DNA from: an uncultured Mollicutes bacterium
Lineage (GTDB): Bacteria > Bacillota_I > Bacilli_A > RFN20 > CAG-288
Assembly (NCBI GenBank): GCA_900539865.1
Contig: UQDS01000002.1
Span: forward strand, 193,088 to 257,087
Direction of reading: 5' to 3'
Length of the DNA: 64,000 bases
Position 1 is the stretch's first letter, and every line of letters begins with the position of its first letter. The notes under the pieces were generated by a model, which saw only the letters and a program-made list of their open reading frames with translations, did not search any database and was not told the origin of the DNA. Shown one piece after another: positions 35,736-44,329 of this stretch. A program made the translations under genes and the position numbers.

Positions 35736-37316
35736 ATGAAGTTAATGAAAAAGAATGCTGCTCTCTTACTCCTCTCTACTTTAGCCTTAGTCGCTTGTGG
35801 TGGCGGTGAAACCGGTGGTTCTGAAGACAAACCGACAGAACCGACTCCGGAAAAGCCGGTTGAAGTTGTTTGGTGGAACAACTACGAAAAACCTGATAAA
35901 GGTACAGAAGAAGAAAACAGAAAGAATTCCAAATACAAGGAATACTATTATGCCAAGGATTTGATCGCTGTCTTTGAAGAAGCAAACCCGACCATCAAGA
36001 TCTCCATGGAATACAAGGGCTCCTATAACGATATCGCCAAGGCCATCATCGCCGGTATCGATGGCGGTAACATCCCGACCATCGCTTCCACTTATCAGGA
36101 CAACGTCGCGAAGTATGTCGATGCCGAAGTCTCCTATGATATGACTGAATTCGCCAAAGCTTTAGAAGCTGACACCGATTTCAATAAGAGCTACCTCGAT
36201 ATTGAAAAGGGTGCTTTTGGTGGAAAGTATTATTCTTTACCCTATTCCAAGTCTGCTGAAACTTTAGTTGTCAACCAGACTGTCTTTGATCACGTCGGTG
36301 CTGGTAAGGCTGGTGTCGATACCGATAAGGGTTATACCGCTCCTACCGCTGCTGAAAGCAAAACCAAATATGAAATCCCTGAAAACATCTATGAAGCCAT
36401 GGATGTCGCCAGAAAGATGAAGACTGACTTCCCTGAACTCTTTGCTAATCAGAGAGATGAAAAGGGCTATTTCAAAGCCGTTCCGTTCTGCTGGGATTCC
36501 GCTGAAAACATGTTCATCACCTTATTACAGAACGCTGGTGTCGATTACACCAATGGTAAGGGTGCTAACGCTGCTGAACAGTATCTCTGGAACACCCAGA
36601 AGGCCAAAGACATCATGATCCAACTCAAGAAGTGGAACAATGAAGGTCTCTATGCCACTCAGAATCAGCTTCCTATCACCACATATACATATCATGCTTA
36701 TTCTTCCGATATGGCCGCTCAGGGCACTATCTTCATGTGCGTTTCTTCCACCGCTGGTGCAAGATACTTTGCAAAAGATGGTTTCTTAGCTTCTCTCAAC
36801 CACGGTCTTAACTGGGCTGAAGGCACCAAAGCCAAGGATGCTAAGGTCATTTCTCAGGGTCCGTCCTTAACCTTCTTCAGAAATCAGAATACCAAGGTTA
36901 ATGAAGCTGCCTTCAAGTTCTATCAGTTCATCACCAACACTGAAAATTCCGCTGAATTAGCTCTTAAGACCTCCTACTTCCCGCTTAGAACCTCTTCTTA
37001 TGAAACCGAAGGTGTTAAGAGGGCTGTCGCTGCTAGCAAGACCGCTACCATCGATTCCACTTCTGCTCAGAAGAACGATGACTATGTCGGCCAGGCTCTC
37101 GCTTTGAACTCCATCTACAACACCAACAACAACTACTACATGTCTGATGCCTTCGTCGGTTCCAACGGCCAGGGTTCTGCTGACTGCAGAGTTGTCGTCG
37201 GCGATTTAGTTGAAGAAGTTCTCAATGCAAAGCCTGAAGATACTGACACTGATGAAAAGATCAAGGCTGTTGTCGATACTGCTTTCAACAACGCTTGGAC
37301 TAAGCTCACTGCTTAA
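35736..37316 (+). CDS. Solute-binding lipoprotein, main receptor of module 1
   Basis: 526 residues. Lipobox LVAC (Cys21), a Pro/Glu/Thr linker, then a family-1 extracellular solute-binding fold starting VEVVWWNNYEKPDKG. Strong SD GGGGG. The gene uses GCT, GGT, AAG, GAA, ATC far more uniformly than its paralogue at 37927, as expected for a very highly expressed protein. The ligand is unknown; the family suggests sugars, but the related module 2 points to nucleic-acid products. Confidence 0.9.
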   Translation: MKLMKKNAALLLLSTLALVACGGGETGGSEDKPTEPTPEKPVEVVWWNNYEKPDKGTEEENRKNSKYKEYYYAKDLIAVFEEANPTIKISMEYKGSYNDIAKAIIAGIDGGNIPTIASTYQDNVAKYVDAEVSYDMTEFAKALEADTDFNKSYLDIEKGAFGGKYYSLPYSKSAETLVVNQTVFDHVGAGKAGVDTDKGYTAPTAAESKTKYEIPENIYEAMDVARKMKTDFPELFANQRDEKGYFKAVPFCWDSAENMFITLLQNAGVDYTNGKGANAAEQYLWNTQKAKDIMIQLKKWNNEGLYATQNQLPITTYTYHAYSSDMAAQGTIFMCVSSTAGARYFAKDGFLASLNHGLNWAEGTKAKDAKVISQGPSLTFFRNQNTKVNEAAFKFYQFITNTENSAELALKTSYFPLRTSSYETEGVKRAVAASKTATIDSTSAQKNDDYVGQALALNSIYNTNNNYYMSDAFVGSNGQGSADCRVVVGDLVEEVLNAKPEDTDTDEKIKAVVDTAFNNAWTKLTA

Positions 37317-37364
37317 TCTTTCTCCTTTCTCTAGTAATTAATCAATAAAATCACATAAACACGA

Positions 37365-37778
37365 ATGAAAAAAACTTGTATTTATTGCGGTAAGACATTT
37401 GATGATCAAAAAGATCTTACCTGCCCTCATTGTCAAAAAAGCAATGATGTTTCTCATCTCACGGTAAAGGGAGTTCACGAAGTTCATCAGAACGCCCACA
37501 ACTCAATCACCAAATACACGGACGTCAAAAACTCCGGATTGGTATTTATTGTGATTGGAACAATCCTTTTGATCATTGGAGGCTTATTCCTGTTCTTATC
37601 CTTTAAGTACAATCCGATTCGTGTTCGTGAATTCCGTCCTGATAGCGTTGAGTTTGTGGTAAGTGTCATCTGTCTTACCGCATCCTTAGCCGGACTTGTT
37701 TATGGTATCTATCGTTTGATCTTATCCCTCATTCGATTAAGCTTCTATAAAAAAGTCATCAGAGACATCCATCTTTAA
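37365..37778 (+). CDS. Small two-TM protein with N-terminal zinc ribbon
   Basis: 137 residues. Zinc ribbon CIYCGKTF...CPHCQKS (Cys5, Cys8, Cys20, Cys23) followed by a linker and two membrane helices (about 57-80 and 99-120), then a short basic tail. The membrane part resembles the 107-residue protein at 49042, which stands at the equivalent place of module 2 but has no ribbon. No Shine-Dalgarno ahead of the ATG. Last gene before a strong terminator. Function unknown. Confidence 0.75.
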   Translation: MKKTCIYCGKTFDDQKDLTCPHCQKSNDVSHLTVKGVHEVHQNAHNSITKYTDVKNSGLVFIVIGTILLIIGGLFLFLSFKYNPIRVREFRPDSVEFVVSVICLTASLAGLVYGIYRLILSLIRLSFYKKVIRDIHL

Positions 37779-37785
37779 ATCTACA

Positions 37786-37811
37786 AGCCACCTCCTAGGA
37801 GGTGGCTTTTC
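37786..37811 (+). terminator. Rho-independent terminator of ABC module 1
   Basis: A perfect 22-bp palindrome (37786-37807, arms AGCCACCTCCT / AGGAGGTGGCT) followed by TTTT, 8 bp after the stop of the zinc-ribbon gene. Confidence 0.85.
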
Positions 37812-37877
37812 ATGCGACATTTTTCCTTAAAATAACTCATTTTATTTTGGATAGATATCAAAGCGATGGAAGCGTCC

Positions 37878-37883
37878 TATAAT
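37878..37883 (+). promoter_or_regulatory. -10 box of the second receptor gene
   Basis: TATAAT 44 bp before ATG 37927 and after the terminator; no good -35 at 17 bp. SD AGAAAAGAG precedes the start. Confidence 0.4.
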
Positions 37884-37926
37884 ACAATTTCGCCATCTAG
37901 ATGGTGAAGACAGAAAAGAGATTCAT

Positions 37927-39465
37927 ATGAAAAGAACAAAAAAAACATTATTATCGCTCCTTAGCTTAACTAGCGTAATTTTAACAGGGTGTGGTAGCCA
38001 GACAAGCGAACCAACTTCAGAAGTCGAGGTTATCTGGTGGAACAACTATATCAAGCCGAACAACAACAAAACAGAAGAAGAAAATAGAAAAGACAAGACC
38101 TTTCACGAATACTTCTTTGCCAAAGATGTGATCGATGCTTTTGAAAAAGAACACCCCAACATCAAGATTTCTATGGAATACAAAGGAAACTACAAAGCGA
38201 TCGCCGATGCTTGCAAAGCAGGATTAGGAACTGGCAATCTTCCGACCATGGCTTCCACTTACCAAGATGATGTTGCAACTTACGTTGAGAATGACGTAGC
38301 TTATGATATGACATCTCTTGCAGCTGGTTTAGAAAACGACGCTGATTTTAACCAAAACTTCTTAGCAATTGAAAAAGATGCTTACCAAGGAAAATATTTT
38401 TCTTTACCATATTCTAAATCAGGAGAAACTTTTGTCATCAATCAATCTGTCTTTGATTTAGAAGGGGAAGGAAAAGCCGGCTTTAACAACAATTTCGGCT
38501 ATACAGCGCCTCAAAGCATCGCAACCAAAGAAGCTTATGTCTTACCAGAAAACATGTTCGAAATGGCGGACATCGCCCGCAAGATGAAAACAGATTTCCC
38601 TGAGGTGTTCTCCGAACAGAAAGACAGCCAAGGTTACTTTAAAGCAGTTCCTTTTTGTTATGAATCTGGTGCTAATATGCTCATTACTTTATTCAAAGAT
38701 GCTGGCATTGCATACACTGACGGCTCGGGGAAAAACGCAAGCGAAAAATATCTCTGGAACAATCAACAAGCAAAAGATTTAGTTATTCAGTTAAAGCGCT
38801 GGAATGATGAAGGTCTTATCTGTACGAGAAATCAACTTGTTAAAACCGTTAATGACAAGCACAAATATGCTGCGGATTTATTCAATGAAGGCAAGATGTT
38901 CATGTGTGTCACTTCCACAGATGGACCGAGGTATTTTGCAAACGACGGCTACTTAGCCTCCATGAACCATCTCTTAAATTGGGGAACAAACAGCAAAGCA
39001 AAAGATGCTTTTGTTCTTTCACAAGGTCCCTCTTTAACCTTCTTTATCAACAGAAATGAAAAAGTGAACGAAGCCGCATTTACCTTCTATCAATTCCTTA
39101 CAAACAAGAAAAACACCGCTGAATTTTCTGCTCAAACCTCGTACTTCCCATTGAGAGAATCTGCCTATCAAACCGAACAATTAAAAGAAATTGTCTCGGC
39201 GAGTAACACCGCCGATGTTCATTCCTCTGTTGAAACAAAATCAAATGATTACACCGGCCAAGTCTTCCAACTGAATCACTCTTATAGCACCAACAACAAC
39301 TATTACATCTCTGATGCATTTGATGGATCCAGTCTCTCACGCGTCTGCATCGACGGACTCATTGATGAGGTTTTCAACAAAACTGTCGATGAAAACAACA
39401 GCGTTAAAAAAATTGTTGATACTGCATTTGACAACGCCTTCCGCAAGTTGACAACACTTGCATAA
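37927..39465 (+). CDS. Solute-binding lipoprotein, second receptor (paralogue of 35736)
   Basis: 512 residues, lipobox LTGC (Cys22). It aligns with the 526-residue receptor along its length (VEVIWWNNYIKPNN, KISMEYKG, ASTYQDDVATYV, SLPYSKSGET, ENMFEMADIARKMKTDFPEVF, SQGPSLTFF). It is a separate transcription unit between two terminators. Codons are AT-ending and ordinary, unlike the codon-optimised copy, so it is probably expressed less or under other conditions. Likely feeds the same permeases with a related ligand. Confidence 0.9.
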   Translation: MKRTKKTLLSLLSLTSVILTGCGSQTSEPTSEVEVIWWNNYIKPNNNKTEEENRKDKTFHEYFFAKDVIDAFEKEHPNIKISMEYKGNYKAIADACKAGLGTGNLPTMASTYQDDVATYVENDVAYDMTSLAAGLENDADFNQNFLAIEKDAYQGKYFSLPYSKSGETFVINQSVFDLEGEGKAGFNNNFGYTAPQSIATKEAYVLPENMFEMADIARKMKTDFPEVFSEQKDSQGYFKAVPFCYESGANMLITLFKDAGIAYTDGSGKNASEKYLWNNQQAKDLVIQLKRWNDEGLICTRNQLVKTVNDKHKYAADLFNEGKMFMCVTSTDGPRYFANDGYLASMNHLLNWGTNSKAKDAFVLSQGPSLTFFINRNEKVNEAAFTFYQFLTNKKNTAEFSAQTSYFPLRESAYQTEQLKEIVSASNTADVHSSVETKSNDYTGQVFQLNHSYSTNNNYYISDAFDGSSLSRVCIDGLIDEVFNKTVDENNSVKKIVDTAFDNAFRKLTTLA

Positions 39466-39493
39466 AATGCCCATCCATCGGGCATTTTATTTT
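39464..39493 (+). terminator. Rho-independent terminator after the second receptor gene
   Basis: Stem AAAATGCCC (39464-39472) / GGGCATTTT (39480-39488), 7-nt loop, T-rich tail; starts inside the stop codon. Confidence 0.8.
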
Positions 39494-39524
39494 GTTTGCT
39501 AAATGCCACAACTGTTTCTCTTCA

Positions 39525-39533
39525 TGATATAAT
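39525..39533 (+). promoter_or_regulatory. Extended -10 promoter of RDD pair 2, leaderless
   Basis: TGATATAAT ends 9 bp before ATG 39543. No Shine-Dalgarno between, so the transcript should start 1-3 bases before the ATG. Confidence 0.6.
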
Positions 39534-39542
39534 ATTCACATT

Positions 39543-40799
39543 ATGATTTATAACGATATCAACGTCGATTTAGCGACATGTCAACCAGCGACCAAGGGCA
39601 AACGCTTTGTAGTCATGCTCATCGATTACTTCTTAACTTTAATATTCGCCTACTCTATTTTTGTCTTTGCCGCAAATCCTATATATAACAACCTTCCTCT
39701 AACAAAAAATATCATGCAAACTTATGGGGAAAAACAAGACAAAGTCAGCAATATCATCTTAGATACTGGTCTCCAACAAAAGAATGAAAAAGGAGATCGC
39801 GTCTCTTTAGAAACAGCATCTGTCGAATTTGTCAAATCGCTTGTCCGTGTTTCATGTAATGAACACGATATGGAATACTATCTTTTAAAAGATGGCGAAA
39901 AGGTTGTATATGAACCGGTAGAGGAGCAACTTCTTTACTACAAAGATGAAAACGGAAATTATCCAAACTACAACATTTATCACTATTATTTCTTCTTCCA
40001 AGAACAGAATAAAAACGACTATGATGCGGTGACAAAAGTCACTGTAGAAGATATCAATACAAAGTTTTATCGTCTGTCAGATGAGAACAAAGACTTAGTA
40101 GACGAGGGCTTTGATCTCAGCAAACAAAATCTCATTTTAAACAAAGAAAACACCGAAAAGCTTCTTGATTATCTCAATTATAAAACAGAATCTTCACTCC
40201 CGTTATTCAGCCGCGTTCGCTATCTTTATCAGTCCGCAATCAAACCGGCTATCGATGAAGTGGAGCTTCATTACACTCCCTATATCACCGCTTTAAACGA
40301 CTTTATGACCACCCACAACACCTATGCTAGGGGAATATGTATCTGCATGATTCTCTCTTATCTTATCGGCTTCTTAATCACCTATCTTGTCTTCCCTCTT
40401 TTCTTCAAACGCGGAAAAACAATCGGCTTCAAATTCTTCAATTTTGCCAGCACGAGATCCGATATGTTAGAAATGAGATTCTATAATTTCTTAATACGCG
40501 ATGTTGTTCTCTTTATTGAAGGGCTCTCTTCTCTCTTCTTCATGGCTTTGTTCTTAAATAAACTGAATTTGCTTTCCACACCTCTCATGGGTCCTATCTC
40601 ACTGTTTCAAATTTGTCTCTTATCTGTGTTCATCGTCATTGTATCCTTGATTTTCTTCTTCATTAGCAAAGACAATCAGGCTCTCTCTGACTTCGCCTCT
40701 ATGAGTGTAGTAGTCAATACTCAAAAGAGACAAGAAAGTTATCTTCTCGAACAAGATAGAAAGGAAGAAAATGATGGAAAAACAAGAAGTAAAAAATGA
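39543..40799 (+). CDS. RDD-type membrane protein, long member of pair 2
   Basis: 418 residues: TM1 (21-45, with KRFVVMLIDYF), about 218 extracytoplasmic residues rich in Asn, Glu and Tyr, TM2 (264-287) leading into FFKRGKTIGFKF, then TM3 and TM4 and NQALSDFASMSVVV. Counterpart of 29835 and 12091. Own promoter immediately after the terminator of the preceding gene. Overlaps the next RDD gene by 29 bp. Function unknown. Confidence 0.75.
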   Translation: MIYNDINVDLATCQPATKGKRFVVMLIDYFLTLIFAYSIFVFAANPIYNNLPLTKNIMQTYGEKQDKVSNIILDTGLQQKNEKGDRVSLETASVEFVKSLVRVSCNEHDMEYYLLKDGEKVVYEPVEEQLLYYKDENGNYPNYNIYHYYFFFQEQNKNDYDAVTKVTVEDINTKFYRLSDENKDLVDEGFDLSKQNLILNKENTEKLLDYLNYKTESSLPLFSRVRYLYQSAIKPAIDEVELHYTPYITALNDFMTTHNTYARGICICMILSYLIGFLITYLVFPLFFKRGKTIGFKFFNFASTRSDMLEMRFYNFLIRDVVLFIEGLSSLFFMALFLNKLNLLSTPLMGPISLFQICLLSVFIVIVSLIFFFISKDNQALSDFASMSVVVNTQKRQESYLLEQDRKEENDGKTRSKK

Positions 40800-41760
40800 T
40801 GGCACTCTCGATGTTGAATATGAAAGTGCTAAGTTATATAAACGTTGGTTTGCTTTCTTTATCGATCTCATATTAGCGTTTATTATCGGCTTGATGCTCT
40901 CTACTGCAATCGGTAAAATCACCACCCTTGTCCCTGCTTACACGAACATAGTAGAAGAGAGATATGAGCTAGAAAAGCTCTCTGGATTATATGACGACAA
41001 AGGCAATTTAATTCTCTTAAATGTACGTAAGAGTGAGTCTACTGTCACCCAGAAAAAAGATGTGTTGAAATCAACTCTGGAAGCTTTCTATCAAAACGAA
41101 AGTTACTTCGGAGGGGATGCTCCTACTTATTACAATGAGTATCAGTTGCGTAAAAAAGAAGCTGTGACCTCAGAAGGAAAACCATTATTTGTCCCTTCAC
41201 TTGAAAACGATAAAGTCTTTGTCGAGTCGACGATGAGCGATCAAATTTACTATGATTTCTATGATCAAGAATTTGAAAAATACGCTATCGCTTATCTTTC
41301 GTTGAATGTCGATTTTACCGACGCGACAAACTTATTAAACCGCATTTCTATTATCGAATTAGCCATTTCCTTGTCCCTAGGTTACTCCTTAACTTTTCTT
41401 ATTGTACCTTTCATCATCAAGCGCGGAAGAAGAACACTTGGCATGTATCTTTTCAAGATTTCTGTCATCAGTTCAGATGCGCTTAATGTCACCGGAAAAA
41501 CTTTACTTGCGAGAAATCTTCTCTTGCTCCTTGTCGGCTTTTGGCTCAGCATCTTCACTTTCGGCTTACCCTGGATTGTTTCGGTGACAATAATGCACCT
41601 AACCAAAACCAAGCAGGACTTCTTCGATTATGTTACGAACACATACGTTGTTGAGTCTGGAAAAAAAGATGTTTATCTCAATTATGCAGAATTTCTTTCG
41701 CGGCAACAAAGAAAAGAAACCGCAAGCATTGAAAACAACGACTTCCAAATCACTCGCTGA
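40771..41760 (+). CDS. RDD-type membrane protein, short member of pair 2
   Basis: 329 residues (or 328 from the next ATG codon); SD AAGGAAG upstream. TM1 (26-48, KRWFAFFIDLILAF), an extracytoplasmic part of about 143 residues, TM2 (192-214) and IIKRGRRTLGMY, then two more membrane segments and KQDFFDYVTNTYVV. Counterpart of 31045. The pair ends at a strong terminator, so it is transcribed apart from the ABC genes that follow. Confidence 0.76.
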   Translation: MMEKQEVKNDGTLDVEYESAKLYKRWFAFFIDLILAFIIGLMLSTAIGKITTLVPAYTNIVEERYELEKLSGLYDDKGNLILLNVRKSESTVTQKKDVLKSTLEAFYQNESYFGGDAPTYYNEYQLRKKEAVTSEGKPLFVPSLENDKVFVESTMSDQIYYDFYDQEFEKYAIAYLSLNVDFTDATNLLNRISIIELAISLSLGYSLTFLIVPFIIKRGRRTLGMYLFKISVISSDALNVTGKTLLARNLLLLLVGFWLSIFTFGLPWIVSVTIMHLTKTKQDFFDYVTNTYVVESGKKDVYLNYAEFLSRQQRKETASIENNDFQITR

Positions 41761-41764
41761 ATCG

Positions 41765-41792
41765 ATGCCACACTATGTGTGGCATTTTTCTT
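41765..41792 (+). terminator. Rho-independent terminator of RDD pair 2
   Basis: Stem ATGCCACAC (41765-41773) / GTGTGGCAT (41777-41785), 3-nt loop, T tail to 41792; 4 bp after the stop codon. Confidence 0.85.
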
Positions 41793-41824
41793 TATTGATA
41801 CATTTGTCGCACACCATATACTTG

Positions 41825-41853
41825 TTGATATAAATAGGATGATATATTATAAT
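41825..41853 (+). promoter_or_regulatory. Sigma-A-type promoter of the nuclease-linked ABC module 2
   Basis: TTGATA (41825-41830), 17 bp, TATAAT (41848-41853). The ATG lies 79 bp downstream with SD AAAGG. Confidence 0.75.
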
Positions 41854-41932
41854 TTTGTAAATAATAATTATTTAAGAGCATTATTATTTTTTTAGCCGTC
41901 AGAAGCTTAAAAATCATAAGAAAGGTAGATTT

Positions 41933-43378
41933 ATGGAAATCAAATTAAAGAATCTGACAAAAGCATTCCCGGGTGATGCCAAAAAGAACATCCCGGACAC
42001 CGTCGCTGTCAATGATTTAAACATTGATGTCAAGGACGGTGAACTCATCGGTCTTCTCGGACCTTCCGGTTGCGGTAAATCCACAACTCTGTACATGATT
42101 GCTGGCTTAAAACAGCCGACCGAAGGTGAAATTTGGTTTGGCGATGAAGAAGTCACTCACATCGAACCGGAAAAGAGAGGCATCGGCTTAGTTTTCCAAA
42201 ACTACGCTCTTTATCCTCATCTCACCGTCTATGACAACGTTGCCTTCCCGTTGACTAACCTTAAGGTTATCACCACTAAGAAAGACCTCGTCTTACAAAA
42301 CTACGATGCGATGCTTTCCCTTCTTGATCATTGGCAAGAAGCTGTTGAAGTCATCAAGAAATCAGTTTACAAGAACAAGATTTCTAAGGAACTTGCAATC
42401 GAGGCCTTAATTGCCAAGTATCACACCATCACTTCCTTGGCCACCACTTTATTCAAACTTAAGCTTCATTCTTCTAAAACACCGGAAACTGTTGTCGAAA
42501 ACTACAGAAACAAGCTCTTAGAATCCAAGGCGAAACACGAAGCCGAAAACAAAGAGAAAAATGTCGTTCTCAATGAAATTTATGAAGTCTTAGACTCTAA
42601 CGGCAATCCGATTCAGGAAAAGAGAAAACTTACCAAAGATGAAATCGACGCTTTAGTTCAAGAAGCAGCTCGCCTCGTTCAAATTTCTTCCTATCTCTTA
42701 AGAAAGCCCAGCGAACTTTCCGGCGGTCAGCAACAGCGTGTTGCTATCGCAAGAGCATTGGTTAAGAAACCTAAGGTCTTGCTCCTTGACGAGCCTCTTT
42801 CTAACCTTGACGCTCGTTTGAGAATTCAAACCCGTGAAGAAATCAGAAGAATTCAAAAAGAAACAGGCATCACCACCGTCTTCGTCACACACGACCAAGA
42901 TGAAGCGATGTCTATCTGCGATAGCATTGTTGTCATGAAAAATGGTATTGAGATGCAAAAAGATCATCCGCAGACCATGTATGACAACCCGAAGAATCTC
43001 TTTGTCGCCAAATTCTTAGGTGTCCCGCCGATCAATGTCTTCAATGGCAGAATCGAAAACGGAAAAGCCTATATTGGCAACGATTGCATTTTAGAAAATG
43101 AAAAGCTCACTGAGGACAAACCGGTTTATATCGCGATTCGTCCGGAAGGATTCATCCCTGCTTGTGATAACCACGTTCTCACAATCAACGTTGATTCCAT
43201 CATCACTCAGGGTAAAGATAAATCCTTGATTGCCTCTCACCAGGACTTTGTCGGCGATCAGATCAAGATCATCATCGATTCTGATATCGCTGTATCCACC
43301 GGTGAAGTAAAACTCTCTTTACGTCCGAATAAGGTCTTCTTATTTGATCACGAAAGTGAAGAAAGAATTGAACTCTAA
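41933..43378 (+). CDS. MsmX/MalK-like ATPase with helical insertion (module 2)
   Basis: 481 residues. Walker A GPSGCGKST (43-51), Gln89, LSGGQ (262-266), Walker B Asp286-Glu287, His320. The Q-loop-to-signature stretch is ~120 residues longer than in MsmX (insert about 112-232, Lys/Glu-rich, helical). Paralogue of 32124. As I recall, the Mycoplasma MG187 ATPase (about 585 residues) has the same kind of insertion and is likewise next to a nuclease lipoprotein gene (MG186). Stop and next start overlap (TAATG). Confidence 0.92.
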   Translation: MEIKLKNLTKAFPGDAKKNIPDTVAVNDLNIDVKDGELIGLLGPSGCGKSTTLYMIAGLKQPTEGEIWFGDEEVTHIEPEKRGIGLVFQNYALYPHLTVYDNVAFPLTNLKVITTKKDLVLQNYDAMLSLLDHWQEAVEVIKKSVYKNKISKELAIEALIAKYHTITSLATTLFKLKLHSSKTPETVVENYRNKLLESKAKHEAENKEKNVVLNEIYEVLDSNGNPIQEKRKLTKDEIDALVQEAARLVQISSYLLRKPSELSGGQQQRVAIARALVKKPKVLLLDEPLSNLDARLRIQTREEIRRIQKETGITTVFVTHDQDEAMSICDSIVVMKNGIEMQKDHPQTMYDNPKNLFVAKFLGVPPINVFNGRIENGKAYIGNDCILENEKLTEDKPVYIAIRPEGFIPACDNHVLTINVDSIITQGKDKSLIASHQDFVGDQIKIIIDSDIAVSTGEVKLSLRPNKVFLFDHESEERIEL

Positions 43379-44328
43379 TGGAAAGCAAGAATAACTGGAA
43401 AGCGTGGCTATATTTAGCCCCAATCCTGGTTCTGCTAGTCGTGTTCACGTTCTACCCCATCATCAACACCATAGGAATTTCTTTCTTGAAGAACTACAAC
43501 ACGCTCTATGGAACTCACGAAGGATTCACTTTTGACAACTATCTTGAAATCTTACGCTTAAAGCCTACTGGCGAAGGCGCTGGTGGCGTTCTCTATTACA
43601 ACGACGAATTCATCGGTGTCGCCCTTCCGAATACTCTATTAATCACATTCGTCACCGTCCCGTTATCCATCATCATCGCTTTGGCTATTGCCATCGCCTT
43701 GAACTCTATCAAAGTCTTCCAAAAAATCTTCCAGACAATCTTCTTCATGCCTTATGTCACTAACGCTATCGCTATCGGTATGGTCTTCTCTGTCATCTTC
43801 GATAACGACGGTGTCTTCAACTTCATATTCAACAGCGATATCAACTGGCTATACGCAGGTAACTCTGGTGTCGCACCAAATTACTGGGCTGGTTTCTTCG
43901 CTTTATGTGTCTATAGTATTTGGCACGCATTGCCATATAAGATTCTCATTTTCTTAGGTGGTCTTCAAAATGTCGACAAACAATACTATGACGCTGCAAA
44001 AGTCGATGGTTCCTCTAAATGGAAAACCATCAGAAAAGTTACCATTCCTCTCTTGTCGCCGCAAATTCTCTACATTATGATCACTTCCTTCATCGGCGCA
44101 TTTAAAGAATATACCTCTGTCGTCGCCTTATTCGGTGCAGATGGCGGTTCCTTCTTAGAAAGCACAGGTCCTAGCAGTATGAAGACCGTCGCCTTCTATA
44201 TTTACGATCAAATGGCGAACCCGAACGCTTTGCAATACGCAGCTGCAGGCGCGGTTGTCCTCTTACTCATCATCATGTTCTTCACCTTGATCCAAAAACA
44301 AGTCTCAAAGAAGAGGGTGCATTACTAA
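43378..44328 (+). CDS. ABC importer permease, MalF/UgpA-like (module 2)
   Basis: 316 residues, six predicted membrane helices from residue ~9. EAA loop QYYDAAKVDGSSKWKTI then VTIPLLSPQ. Its ATG overlaps the ATPase stop, indicating translational coupling; the second permease starts 1 bp after its stop. Paralogue of 33760. Confidence 0.93.
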   Translation: MESKNNWKAWLYLAPILVLLVVFTFYPIINTIGISFLKNYNTLYGTHEGFTFDNYLEILRLKPTGEGAGGVLYYNDEFIGVALPNTLLITFVTVPLSIIIALAIAIALNSIKVFQKIFQTIFFMPYVTNAIAIGMVFSVIFDNDGVFNFIFNSDINWLYAGNSGVAPNYWAGFFALCVYSIWHALPYKILIFLGGLQNVDKQYYDAAKVDGSSKWKTIRKVTIPLLSPQILYIMITSFIGAFKEYTSVVALFGADGGSFLESTGPSSMKTVAFYIYDQMANPNALQYAAAGAVVLLLIIMFFTLIQKQVSKKRVHY

Positions 44329-44329
44329 T

